Origin: Raphanus sativus
Taxonomy: Eukaryota > Streptophyta > Magnoliopsida > Brassicales > Brassicaceae
Length of the DNA stretch: 64,000 bases
Assembly (NCBI RefSeq): GCF_000801105.2
Contig: NC_079515.1
Coordinates: 36,169,407 to 36,233,406, forward strand
Direction of reading: 5' to 3'
The translations under genes were made by a program, and so were the position numbers. How positions within the stretch are numbered: position 1 is the stretch's first letter; the number at the start of each line of letters is the position of its first letter. The notes beneath the pieces are model-generated. The model had not been told where the DNA came from and made no database searches. It saw only the letters and a program-made list of their open reading frames with translations. Below, in pieces: positions 46,700-56,866 of this stretch.

Positions 46700-47269
46700 T
46701 GATGAGAAACATCACACATCGGAAATATAAGAAATAATCTACTATTTCCTCTGTTTTTAAAAGATGCATGTTCTGGAAAAAATATTTGTTTCAAAAAGAT
46801 GTATTTTTTATGTTTTCTATATAAAAATTGCAAATTTCAATAAAATTAATTGAATTTATTGAAAGACTATTGGTTAAAATGCATTGAAATTTGATAATTT
46901 CTAAAAACAATGCATGATTAATGTGTTTTCTTAATATGTGTGAAAACTCTAAAACATACATCTTTAAAAAACAGAGGGAGTACTATATAAAGAGTTAGGG
47001 TCAATCCACTAATTACCAATTGGTTTTAAGTTGGAAGCCTATAACTTAACCCGAATCTAACATGGTATCAAAGCGATAAGATCCTTTGACCTAATTTACT
47101 ACAACTACTACTAAACCGATGATATCTAAGCGTGAGGGAGGGTATTGATGAGAAACATCTCACATCGGAAATATAAGAAATAATCTACTAATATATAAAG
47201 AGTTATGGTCAATCACTAATTGCCAATTAGTTTTAAGTTGGAAGCCCATAACTTAACCCGAATCTAACA
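46700..47269 (+). mobile_element. TRIM retroelement with a nested MITE, in the tail of CNGC copy C
   Basis: LTR1 is 46700-47062 (interrupted by the MITE 46745-46980) and LTR2 is 47146-47269. The primer-binding site TGGTATCAAAGC at 47063-47074 matches initiator methionine tRNA, and the purine tract GAGGGAGGGTAT precedes LTR2. The interior of 83 bp has no gene. Flanks AATAT and AATCT suggest a 5-bp target duplication with one change. It splits the former codons for RYESPYWR. Confidence 0.9.
46745..46980. mobile_element. Stowaway-like MITE inside the TRIM LTR
   Basis: TA target duplication (46743-46744 and 46981-46982). Imperfect inverted repeats: TTTCCTCTGTTTTTAAAAGA at the left and CTCCCTCTGTTTTTTAAAGA read from the right. 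236 bp, no coding. LTR2 shows the empty site. Confidence 0.88.
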
Positions 47270-47300
47270 AATCTCCATATTGTAGGCTATGAGCGGCTAA

Positions 47301-47479
47301 GAGCATCATTATTGGTGGGATGATGAAAAGTCCCTAATCTTTTCTTTTTTTTTTCTTTTTTTTTTGTCATGAAACCATAAGGAACATCTCCTAAATAGGG
47401 GCTTTTTCCCATTTCTTCTCCCTTGATCCTAGTGCTCCCCACTTAAGGGATAGCTTAAGTGATACCAATAATCATGGTC
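47301..47479. mobile_element. Tourist/Harbinger-like MITE in the tail of CNGC copy C
   Basis: TAA target duplication (47298-47300 and 47480-47482). Ends GAGCATCATTATTGGT and, read from the right, GACCATGATTATTGGT. 179 bp, no coding. The host sequence GCGGCTAAGCAGATTCAAG is the former IQ-motif coding region. Confidence 0.85.
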
Positions 47480-47819
47480 TAAGCAGATTCAAGTGGTTTG
47501 GAGATATATAAGGAGATGGCTCTGGAGATCGTACTGCTCGCTCAGTCAATTAGATTGTAATCTTTATTTTCGATGGATATTGATGATATAAGTTTGGTGG
47601 TTGTCATACAACTATATTGTACGGTGTATTTGTCGCTTTAATAAGATCATTTTCACCTACGTTTAGATTGAATAACATCTCAACTGTAGTTAACTTTAGA
47701 ATTCTCTTCCTTCAAAGATTACGTGAGTCTATAGGTGCAGCTTGAAATATAGGGAATTAGCAGAAATGATGTTATTAAAACGTGGGTGGCTCACAGATCC
47801 TTTTTATTATTTGTTATAT

Positions 47820-47968
47820 AATAAAGAGACAAAAAGTTTTAACTTTATTACGATTCAACAATGTACGGTATACCTTACGATTCAATGTTACGACAACAAA
47901 GACTAAAGATCGTACAACCCAAGGAACTAGAGACCAATTTCTTTGCAGGAATTTCATTTAAGTTTAAA
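47820..47968. other. short intergenic stretch outside the right arm
   Basis: Unique sequence between the end of the inverted duplication and the Helitron. Nothing recognised. Confidence 0.4.
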
Positions 47969-48818
47969 CTAGATTTTGATCCGCGCTTCGCGCTTATTTT
48001 TGGTGAAAACTTTATATAATCACATTTATATAATATGTCTTCTATATGCATTTATATAACCCGCTTCATATATGTATTTTATATCCGAGTTTATTTTCGG
48101 TTAAAATTATATTGTAAATGTATTTTTAGGTTTTTAATTTTGAATTAGATATTTTAAATATAAATTAATATAACAGTTTTATAGTTTTGATCGGTGTTTT
48201 GAAACCCGACTCGGACCTCCCGTTGAACGGGTTACCGGTTGGTAACCCGATATTTTTAGTATTGTGATTTTTTTTAATGATAAGATAATTTCGGTGATCA
48301 TAAGTTAGAAATTTGTTTAAAATATATCTATATTTTTCAAAATTGTTTTAAATGATAATGATTGTTGTCAAAATTAATAATTTTAGAATTAACTAAAATC
48401 TTAAAGAATAATCGGCATGCTAATATTGAATTTAAATAACTTACCAGTCTAACCAAACTCATAACGGAACCAAACGACTTCACCGAAAACTTTAGTTATG
48501 TTCGACAATATTCAACCCTATTATCATTTCGAATCAGAAAATAATCAATAGTAGATGAGATTAGATTTATGAAAAAAACGGTTTAAAACCAAACCATTAA
48601 ATAGTTTAAAAAACGACGCAGTTTCAAATATGACCGGTTGGAAAAATACTAAAACGATGCAGTATCAAACATGGAAATAATCACAGACCGAAATTGAATT
48701 AGGAAACCAGCGCAGAATATCTACAATACCCTTAATAAATACAAAAGAAATACTCTTTAGTAAGGGTAAAAAGAGTAAAAATATTAATATGGTTTTGCTA
48801 TCATTTTGATAGTATAGA
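47969..48818 (-). mobile_element. non-autonomous Helitron, 850 bp
   Basis: On the minus strand, TCTATACTATCAAAATGATA opens the element after host A, and it closes with hairpin GCGCGAAGCGC, then GGATCAAAATCTAG before host T. AT-rich interior without genes. Confidence 0.82.
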
Positions 48819-49191
48819 TATATTTGTGTATATTATTAGGCTTCGTCACTAGACTTTGTAATGGTATATTCGAAATTTTCATTTGCTGCGTTTTGCCACA
48901 AATATTCAATTGGCACGAGAGTGGGACTTTTCTTTTCACTTAATCTGACGGAAGACCAAGTCAACAACTAAACCACAATGCCTATAATCTCGGAATACAT
49001 TCCAACAAGTGTGTTCGTTAAGTTGTTTTATATATTTACAATGTGCATGTTGTAAACAACAGGCCCAACAAGAGAGATGGGCTCCAATATTGAGTTGAAC
49101 ACTAAGGCCCAGTGAAAGGCTTCAACGACTAAACCTGCAAAACGTGAAGACAACGTTTCTCTTACACAAAAGCAGAGTACGGATTCAAGCA

Positions 49192-50336
49192 TTAAGATGC
49201 AGAACAGGTTTTACACATGTGCTGTCCGAACTCTAAAGGAACCGAGATAAAATTTGGAAGATAAACACAATGAGAAAACCTAACAATCCCAAAACCTATT
49301 TGAAACTTCTTGCACATGTCTTCCCTCACAATATAGATGCAAGCGGCTTCAGTTTCTTCGTCGCCACAACACATGATTAGAGTCTTGTCAGAGATGAAGT
49401 AACTAACCCCACAAAGCTTAGCTTATTGATTAACTTCGGTAAGTTACTTGTTGGAAAAGTCATCAAGTTTATCCACACCACTTCCTCTTCATCGATCTTG
49501 TTCTTTGTCACCCAAATCTCAATCTCACCTGTTACATAGCATTGCTTTAACAACGAAAACCCATCTCTCTTATAACCCGCTAGGACAAATTCATCGCGAG
49601 AATGGTTCTTCCGACAAGGAAGGACACAAAATGTTTTGAAATTTTCACTCGAGAAATCAAAGCTTCGGATGACATACTCATGAAGATGAGTGTCCTCCGG
49701 ATTGTTAGTGACCCAATAGAGATTCCCGTTCAAGGACAAAGGTGCCATGTTAGGCCACTGCTTGAAAGGGACATCAAGAAACTTCAACGCGTGAGACGCA
49801 CACTCGTAGATCGCAACTCTTTTGTAACCTACTTGGTAAGTGTTGCTAACCGTACGGAGACAGTTAAAATACCCTAAGATCTTGTAACTCTTGTCGGGTC
49901 TACTGTTATCGTACCCTACACCACAAAAATGGAAGTCTTTATCGATGTACTCGACCCATCCAACCTGTCTTAACCACGGGTTCCAAACAGCGACACCTTG
50001 CTTCCAAAAGTCACGAAACAAGAACCCATCGCAAGTTGTGATGGTGGTATGCGTCAAGTCCGTAGCTTGATAAGGAAAGTTAGATGGTATCTCACGCACC
50101 TCTATGGTTGTATCAACGCCTACTCCGCCGAGATCGATGTCAATGGAGTAAACCTTGGATTCGGTCAGGAAAATGAACTGGGGACGGACACGAGCCAAGT
50201 GGTTGTTGATGAACTTCTTGTCGTTCAAAAGTGCGTTCCAATGTTGAGATACGGTTCTGAATCTAACAAGGGATAGAGGTGGAAGCCGAGAGAGGATCTC
50301 TTTCTCCACATCCCACGGAAGATTCACCGGCGCCAT
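49192..50336 (-). pseudogene. F-box protein with associated interaction domain; late frameshift
   Basis: Single-exon type. ATG at 50334-50336 (MAPVNLPWDVEKEILSRLPP) is preferred; an upstream in-frame ATG at 50387 would add 17 unlikely residues. The F-box is LPWDVEKEILSRLPPLSLVRFRTVSQHWNALLNDKKF, in short the SKP1-binding part of an SCF ubiquitin ligase. The F-box-associated domain follows: TCDGFLFRDFWKQGVAVWNP, GYDNSRPDKSYKILGYF, LSLNGNLYWV and IRSFDFSSENFK. At about 49405-49425 the frame changes: the long frame ends SSLTRL at 49377, while the expected continuation SYFISDKTLIMCCGDEE runs in another frame to 49192. A single missing base explains it. The substrate is unknown. Location next to the CNGC cluster agrees with Arabidopsis (At3g17710 region). 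Confidence 0.75.
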
Positions 50337-50399
50337 TATAGTTTTTTTACTTAGCTTTCGTGCTAAATAAAAGAGATGAGAAACCATACATCTTTTATA

Positions 50400-51317
50400 T
50401 ATAATAAAGAATTATGGGGACTAATTGCACAACTTGGCTGCATTTCCACTGGCCGAAATCTAATATATTAAAACTGAAGTACAAATAGTACTTAACCCTT
50501 AGAGTTGCACAAAAATTACAATGGCATGCCACTCCTTTTAATTAAAGATTATCCAATTAAATATAACACATACCCACATAATATTTATTATCTTGCCATA
50601 CAAATCCAAAACGTGATTCTCTAACATATATTTCGCTTTAATTAAACACATTGCCATATAAATCAAAAACGTATTTATTAACTGCAAGCCTAGCCCCTTC
50701 TCTTTATCGAATTGTATGTCCCAGAATAGGTCCCATTCTTTTAACCTTTCCGGGGAGTCGATGACGGATGGTGAGAAGAGATATATTTTACATCCCAGAG
50801 GGGCTATAATTGGAGATACCATTGTTTCTGGTACAGAAGTTCCTATAAAAATGGGAAATGCCCTACCTTTGAGTGCGGTTTGAACTATTTGATTTACGTA
50901 ATTGGAAGTAACCAATTAGGTTTACGACAAAACCTAGAAATCGATCACTGATCCAATTTGAGTACTTCTGCAGGATAGACCTCAACAGAAAACTGAAGAG
51001 TAACGGCACGACATAAATTAGGAATAGATTTAATTAACCTTGAATGCGTTGGGATTATTGGTGGGGAAGAAGCAATAAATTGGGGTTTATCCGGACCAAT
51101 GTTACGCGCATCCGGAATAGCTAGGGTTTTTTGCCATATATTTCGCTATTATTAAAACTATATTGCCATGTTAATCTAAAACATGATTAATAATTTATTC
51201 TCATCAAAATAAACTACTTTGCCATTATTATTATCCAAATATATTGATCACGTAGATCCTATGTGTGATTACTCACAATAATTAAATTGAAAAAATATTA
51301 TAATTTTGTATATGAGT
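50400..51317 (-). other. unassigned, contains a 125-codon frame (50538-50915)
   Basis: The minus-strand frame [20 protein letters not shown] and [20 protein letters not shown] stays open for 125 codons. Upstream, separated by stops, another frame reads [20 protein letters not shown] and [20 protein letters not shown]. They look like protein-coding scraps, but I recognise no family. The end up to the gap is AT-rich. Confidence 0.25.
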
Positions 51318-51417
51318 NNNNNNNNNNNNNNNNNNNNNNNNNNNNNNNNNNNNNNNNNNNNNNNNNNNNNNNNNNNNNNNNNNNNNNNNNNNNNNNNNNN
51401 NNNNNNNNNNNNNNNNN
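51318..51417. other. assembly gap (100 N) in the 5' LTR
   Basis: Exactly 100 N. Most of the 5' LTR of the following retroelement, its target site and the left end of duplication copy 2 are hidden here. Confidence 1.
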
Positions 51418-51521
51418 GGTCTCTGTGGATTCGATCCTAAAGTTGCTACATCGACTCATACCATTCGATTGTGGTAGTGTGCACATTAGGTTAATTGTGG
51501 CGTGCGTGAACACGAATATCA
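51418..51521 (+). repeat. 5' LTR, 3'-terminal 104 bp only
   Basis: Matches 56764-56861 of the 3' LTR (GGTCTCTGTGGATTCGATCC to CACGAATATCA). Differences are a few 1-3 base indels. The remainder should lie in the gap. Confidence 0.9.
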
Positions 51522-51524
51522 ATT

Positions 51525-51542
51525 TGGCGCCGTTGCCGGGGA
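51525..51542 (+). promoter_or_regulatory. retroelement primer-binding site
   Basis: TGGCGCCGTTGCCGGGGA, three bases after the LTR end. This sequence is usual for Athila and related Gypsy elements; the tRNA (often given as Asp) was not checked. Confidence 0.75.
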
Positions 51543-51674
51543 CCATCTTTTACCTTTATTTTTCGGTTATTTATTTGTCTAACGACTCTAACTTGCTCTT
51601 TTCTCTTTGTTGGCAGGAGATCGCAAGGTTTAGAAAATCAGAACAGACAACAGCCAAGGCCTACTGACACCACC

Positions 51675-52655
51675 ATGGGTGATCACGGTCATCAGGATGA
51701 TCTCGCTGCAGCAATGCAACTGATGCAAACAACAGATGCTTCAAATGCAGCAGACCATCCCAAGCTCAGCAAGCAGCTGCAGAACAATCTGCTCAACAGG
51801 CTGCTCTCCCGCGGCAAGAACAAGCAGCGCAGACTGTTCCAATCGGGGAGAGAAACCTTCCGCGGAACATTCCTACTACGCGCTCTGCCATTGTTCCTCC
51901 ACTCTGCACCAGGCAGGACTTCGAGATCAAGCCTGCTCTGATTGATCTGGTGCAGCGAAAAGTGTTCTCTGGTCTCTCTGCAGAAATCCAATGGAGCATA
52001 TTGAGAATTTCGAAAAAGTCTGCAGTTTCACTCGTGCGAATGGTGTGCCACCAGACTACATCAAGTGCATGCTATTCCCATTCTCTCTTGATGGAAAAGC
52101 TGCACGGTGGTTGAACTCCCTCCCTACCGGCTCTCTCACTTCATGGGAACAGGTCCGATCAGCGTTCCTCAACTATTTCTACTCTAAGGCGAGAACAGCT
52201 GCATTGAGGAACAAGATCACTTCATTCAGACAGCTCCATGATGAGCCTTTTTGTGACGCATGGGAGCGCTTCAATGACTACCAGAGAGAATGCCCTCACC
52301 ATGGATTTGATGATGATTACCTTCTGGGCATTTTCTATGATGGGGTGGACTGGAATACCAAGGTGCTCTAAACTCTTCGAGCAATGGAGACTTCATGACT
52401 CAGACCACTGATGGAGCGCTCAAGCTGATTGAGAACATGGCAGCTAGCTCAACCAATGAGAACCAGGAGAGCGATCGCTCCAAGGAAGTCAATAGTGTAC
52501 ACACCCAGAAAATTGATGAGCTAACAGCTAAGGTCGATCAGCTACTGCAGAACAACCAGACACAAGGATCTGGGTATCAGAACACCATCCGCAGAGCAAT
52601 CAGCAAGTTGTTCCACCGCGAGTGCTCCGACTGCAGGGAACAGTCCGCCAGATGA
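51675..52655 (+). pseudogene. retroelement gag-like region, frameshifted
   Basis: Frames at 51675-51941, 51991-52371 and 52395-52655 cover a gag-type protein. The middle frame has the capsid signature FSLDGKAARWLNSLP, SWEQVRSAFLNYFY and RFNDYQRECPHHGF, the Retrotrans_gag domain of Athila-type elements. A stop at 52369-52371 and frame changes separate the blocks. The third block holds MTQTTDGALKLIENM and a coiled-coil part with glutamines, and 52675-53025 continues it in yet another frame. No zinc knuckle is seen. Confidence 0.8.
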
Positions 52656-53021
52656 TCTGAAAAATCTGAACATTATGATGCAGCAGATGCTCCAGAGCCA
52701 GCAACTTCAGGTCAAGGCACTGAATCAGGTTACCACAGACATCAACACCAGGATGGACAGCATGTTCAACGAGCTGAATTCAAAATATGATACTGTGAGC
52801 AACCACATAAAGAAGATTGATGTTCAGCTTGCTCAAACTGCTGAAACTGTTAAAAGACAGCAAGAGATCATTCGTGGAAAAAGTGTGATGAATCCTAGGG
52901 TGAGCACTGTAATGCAACCGAGCAGAGACATGAGAAATCTGAGGAAAAACAAGCAGAACAACAGTTCGCTGAGACTGTTCTGGGCGCAGAACAGAGAACA
53001 GAGCAGTCTGCTAGCTCTAGA

Positions 53022-53972
53022 GTGACTGCTCCCGCGACTGCTCCCACGACTGCTCCCGCTCCCGACAGATCTACTGATATTCCACCAGTGCGAGTCTATG
53101 TTCCTAAGGTTCCCTATCTGATTCCACCTAGACACCTGAAGGTGTTGCCTAAGGTTGATGACCCTGGAAAGTTTGCTTTTCCATGTTCCATTGCTGGGGT
53201 AGAATTTAAGGAAGCTCTTTGTGACTCTGGATCTTGTGTGAATCTTGTCTCAAAAGCGATTGTAGACAAGTTGGGCATTACTGAAGTTGAGCCTTCTCAG
53301 GTGACTCTGACTTTTGCAAACTCTTCCAGAGCAGTTCCTTATGGCACCATTCGCAACCTTCCTGTCCAAGTTGGGGACTGTGTTCTCCATACTGAATTTC
53401 AGGTTGTTGAGATGAACAAGGATCATGAGATGCCTTTGATCTTAGGAAGGACATTTATGGCTACAGTGGGAGCAATCGTTGATATGCCTAATAAGAGAGT
53501 CTCCTTCTCCCACATCAACAAGAATGTCTTCTATCAGGCTGTTCCCACCAGATTTCAAAAACTACACACCTCTTGCATCTCAGTGTTCAGTGGAGAAAAG
53601 CTGAAGGTTGTTCCAAGGAAGGAGCTTGCGAAAAACAGTGAGATCAAGAAAGTCTTGAATGGAGATCCTCAAACTGATACCAAGAAATTCAGTGGGAATG
53701 CAAGGGTGAAAAAGAAAGTCCAGAAGAAAAGGGTCAAAGGAGATCCTACTATGACTTTGACACCTCACTGGTGTGATGAGAAATCCATTGAGTATGAGGT
53801 AAAGTGCAAGGGTACCTCTAAACCTTTCTCTAAAGTCAGAGTTATTCTCACAGATGAGCTGAAAGAGAAAGGAAAAGCTGCTGTGAAAGGGTTGTTGAGC
53901 AGAGTTTTGAAGCTGAACATGTCTGATTGTGGAGCTTGTTTTGGAACAAGCCCTCATGCTCAACCCGACTGA
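53022..53972 (+). pseudogene. retroelement aspartic-protease-like region
   Basis: Open for 316 codons. The core is FPCSIAGVEFKEALCDSGSC, whose DSG triad is that of retropepsins, then the flap region and the PLILGRTFMATVGAIVD strand typical of Gypsy proteases. The frame starts with a TAP repeat (ACTGCTCCC units, about 53024-53065) and ends in lysine-rich linker without any reverse transcriptase. Probably a relic that survives without selection, as the upstream gag is broken. Confidence 0.75.
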
Positions 53973-54124
53973 TCCCTTTCACCAAGTCAAGCTAGTGACT
54001 TTAACCAAGCGCTTGGTGGGAGGCAACCCACTGGTAAGTGTAAATATAACTTGGTTTTTGTTTGCTTATTTTCGTTTTAGTTTATTGAGTTTCAGGTCAA
54101 AAAGCAGAAAAATTCGAGATACTT

Positions 54125-54224
54125 CGAAAAATTCTGGGTTGCAGAAACGGAGCTCCCTGTTCTGCAGGAGCCAAGAACAACCGCCCAGGTGAAAATCTGG
54201 CGACAGAACACCCAGAATTTTTCG
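54125..54224. repeat. 15-bp perfect inverted repeat in the retroelement 3' interior
   Basis: CGAAAAATTCTGGGT (54125-54139) and its exact complement at 54210-54224, separated by 70 bases. It could form a hairpin in the element RNA. Confidence 0.7.
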
Positions 54225-55670
54225 GAGCACCCGCTCCAGGTAAGTATCTCGACCAAAAAATTTGTAAATTCTTGTTTTCACCTTCTCTCTGATTTATTTT
54301 CACACCGAGACGTTGTGAAGTAAGTCTGGGGAGGGTCTTCGTCGTTTACTAACTCGTTTCTTTCTTTTGTTTATCTTTTGAGTCAGTCTGAGTCAGTTTT
54401 TAGGATCAAGTCAGTCAAAGTTTTGTGGGAATTATGACCTTATTCTGTGTTGATCACTAACCACCTCGTGCTTTAGTTGTCTTATTCAGTGACCTTTAGC
54501 AGTGGCGAAAGACACACATGTGGACCTGGAACACCCTGACATATCTCACTTGATTCTTCAGAAGTTCTCAGCCGATCAGGTTACACTGGGTAGACTTAAC
54601 TCCACCTAACTTGAACCTAATCTTGACTGAAATTCTTCTTGTTATGGGCACTAGATCAGGGAAACGAGAACTACACTCAGGACTTCTTATTCTTTCTATC
54701 CATCTTGTTGTTCCTGAGTGGCTAGCTCATCTTTAGCTAGTTCCCACCCTGAACCTTAGCCTTTATTCCACCTTCATGCATTTGTTTTTCAGTGTTATAT
54801 GTGCAGATATGTGCAAAAAGGTCGGAGAGGAAAAGATCGACGCAGCCTCTTACTCGTTACTGCTGCGCAGATTCAGTCAAAAGGAGAACAAGCAGATTAA
54901 GGGAGCAACCGCTCCATAACCAATGAGCTGTGCAAGAACATGGGTGGAGAACCAGAATGATTTGAACCAGAAGAACCACCAGTGGCAATCTAAACATCAC
55001 ATGTTACCTCCTTCTTCATCACCTCACCACTTCAAAAAAAAAAAAAAAAAAAATCATTCTATTTAGTTTATGGTGATGGAGAAGGAGAAGAATTCAGGAT
55101 ACATGAGCCATTGGAAGGTCGAGCAGAAGAGTAGGTATCAATATGAAGGGATGAGGAGCAGAAAGATGAGCGGAGCAGTCTGATGATTGTTCCCGAACGA
55201 AAAGAACAGTCGCTCCTGAGATAGCAAACGAGTAAGGGGCTGTGGACATCAATGGAGCCGTCCTCTCACGACTATTTTGCGCAATATCCTGCTCCACTAC
55301 GAAAAGTTGGTAGCCCCTAAACACTCTTTAGCTCCACCATAAAATTAGCCTGTTCCACACCTAGCCCGTCTACCCTGAATAGTGCCTGTGATGAGAAGCT
55401 CACGCTGCTCTTAAATGAATGTAGGGAGTTCTGTCTCGATAGTGTTGCTTTTTCAGGTTTGAGATGTAGAGTATGGAGCCGATTCGAACAGCAGTCAGTG
55501 GGGTTCTGGTAAGGGTGTGTTGTCCTAGTTTACTGCTTGTATGGTTCAGAGATTCGTGGTTAAGGTATGGTTGCTGAGAATAGGAGAGTTCCCACACTTT
55601 CAAACCTTTCTCCCTGTTCTTGATACTTGGTCTTGTTCGAGGACAAACAAGGATCTAAGTCTGGGGGAAT

Positions 55671-56861
55671 TGATATATGGTGTTTTATACATCATTGTAT
55701 ATATGTTTTCTAATTGGTTTTCAAGTCTTTATCGAGTCTTTCTAGTCCTTTTCGAGTCATTACAGGTCTGGAGTTGCACTGGATGGGAGATGGACCTGCT
55801 GGAACAAAAGAAGCAGAAAACAGTGCAGTTTGGTGATTTTCACGCAGAACAGTCTGATGACTGTTCCCGATCAAGCGGAACAAGCAGACGGAGTGATCCC
55901 GTGGTTGTTCCGGACGAATAAGGAAAATACAACATCTCGGGATTTGCCCTAATTATCCTATTTTTCTCTCCCAGCCGCCTGTGGCTTTGATATAACTTCT
56001 TTTTCTATTTTTCTACATCATTTTACACTATTCTAGACACAAGAAACCATTGGAGACTTTTAGATTATTGGATTTTGCTTATTGTAAAGGAGAAGGCTCC
56101 ATCTCTCTCTCCATAGAGAAGATTATCCTGAACCCTCTCTTTGTTTCTGTTATATTTATGCAGTATTATTCTTCTATGAACTCTGTGTTTTCTCTGTTCA
56201 TGGCTGAGTAGTCGGCTTGCTTGTCTAGGGTTCTAGGGTGTTGATTTCGTGAGCTAAACATAGATAAGTGAATCACTCGATTGTCTTCATTCATAACCAT
56301 TCTTACTGCTTGCATTAAACTGGCCGCTTAATGTTAGATCATAGGTTTAATCTGATCATCAAAAGTGCTTAGGTTGCTAGATCTGTTTTGAATGAGCATT
56401 GCATCCCTAATCAGCGAAAGTAGATATTAGGGTGTTCTGTGAACCTATCGGACTTGATCTCTATTGCTTGTTGTCGCTTCTCACCTCAACGACAGTTAGA
56501 CGGTGAGATCGATCAGCATAGGGAGCAGTATCACGACAGTGGACTGTTCTACTTGAGTGATCCGAGTTCTAGACTGTTCTATTTAGCACTTGAATAATTG
56601 TTTGGCTCACAAGTATTGACACCCGATGAAGTAACCCTAGGCTGGCTTCTCTTTAATCTGAATTCACATTTACTTTATTTTATTTGCTGCTTGTTACAAA
56701 ACTCAAAACCCCCATATTGTTTTAGCTTAATATTGATCCTATAGAAATAAAGTGTAAGAGTTGGTCTCTGTGGATTCGATCCTAAAGTGCTACATCGACA
56801 TACCATTCGATTGTGGTAGTGTGCACATTAGGTTAATTGGTGTGCGTGAACACGAATATCA
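55671..56861 (+). repeat. 3' LTR
   Basis: TG...CA, 1191 bp. Contains TATA-like TTGATATAACTTC and a CT-rich block near 56108, with no gene. Parts (CAGTCTGATGACTGTTCCCG at about 55850) repeat motifs of the interior at 55168-55195. Confidence 0.85.
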
Positions 56862-56866
56862 CATAA

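Larger units (their letters stand above)
42327..47819. repeat. right arm of large inverted duplication (contains CNGC copy C)
   Basis: Reverse complement of 28685-33369, lengthened by a TRIM (46700-47269) and a MITE (47301-47479). Similarity runs from the Helitron 3' part (42327-42739), through the hAT element and promoter, across the channel gene, to the 3' flank ending TTTTTATTATTTGTTATA. Within the arm, about 45935-47545 is closer to CNGC copy A than to B. Confidence 0.85.
51418..56861 (+). mobile_element. non-autonomous Athila/Gypsy-type LTR retrotransposon
   Basis: The end of the 5' LTR is 51418-51521 (rest in the gap); the full 3' LTR is 55671-56861 (1191 bp, TGATAT...ATATCA). The last 100 bases of both are nearly identical with small indels. 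The primer-binding site TGGCGCCGTTGCCGGGGA follows the 5' LTR at 51525. The purine tract TAAGTCTGGGGGAAT precedes the 3' LTR. The interior of 4.15 kb has gag- and protease-like frames, then 1.7 kb without coding. No reverse transcriptase, RNase H or integrase motif is visible, so the element could only move with enzymes from another copy. Likely 5-bp target: CATAA at 56862. Confidence 0.88.

Noticed and set aside
53022..53972. Functional cellular aspartic protease gene
   Set aside because: It sits between LTRs behind a gag relic and has retropepsin features; no promoter or introns of a host gene.
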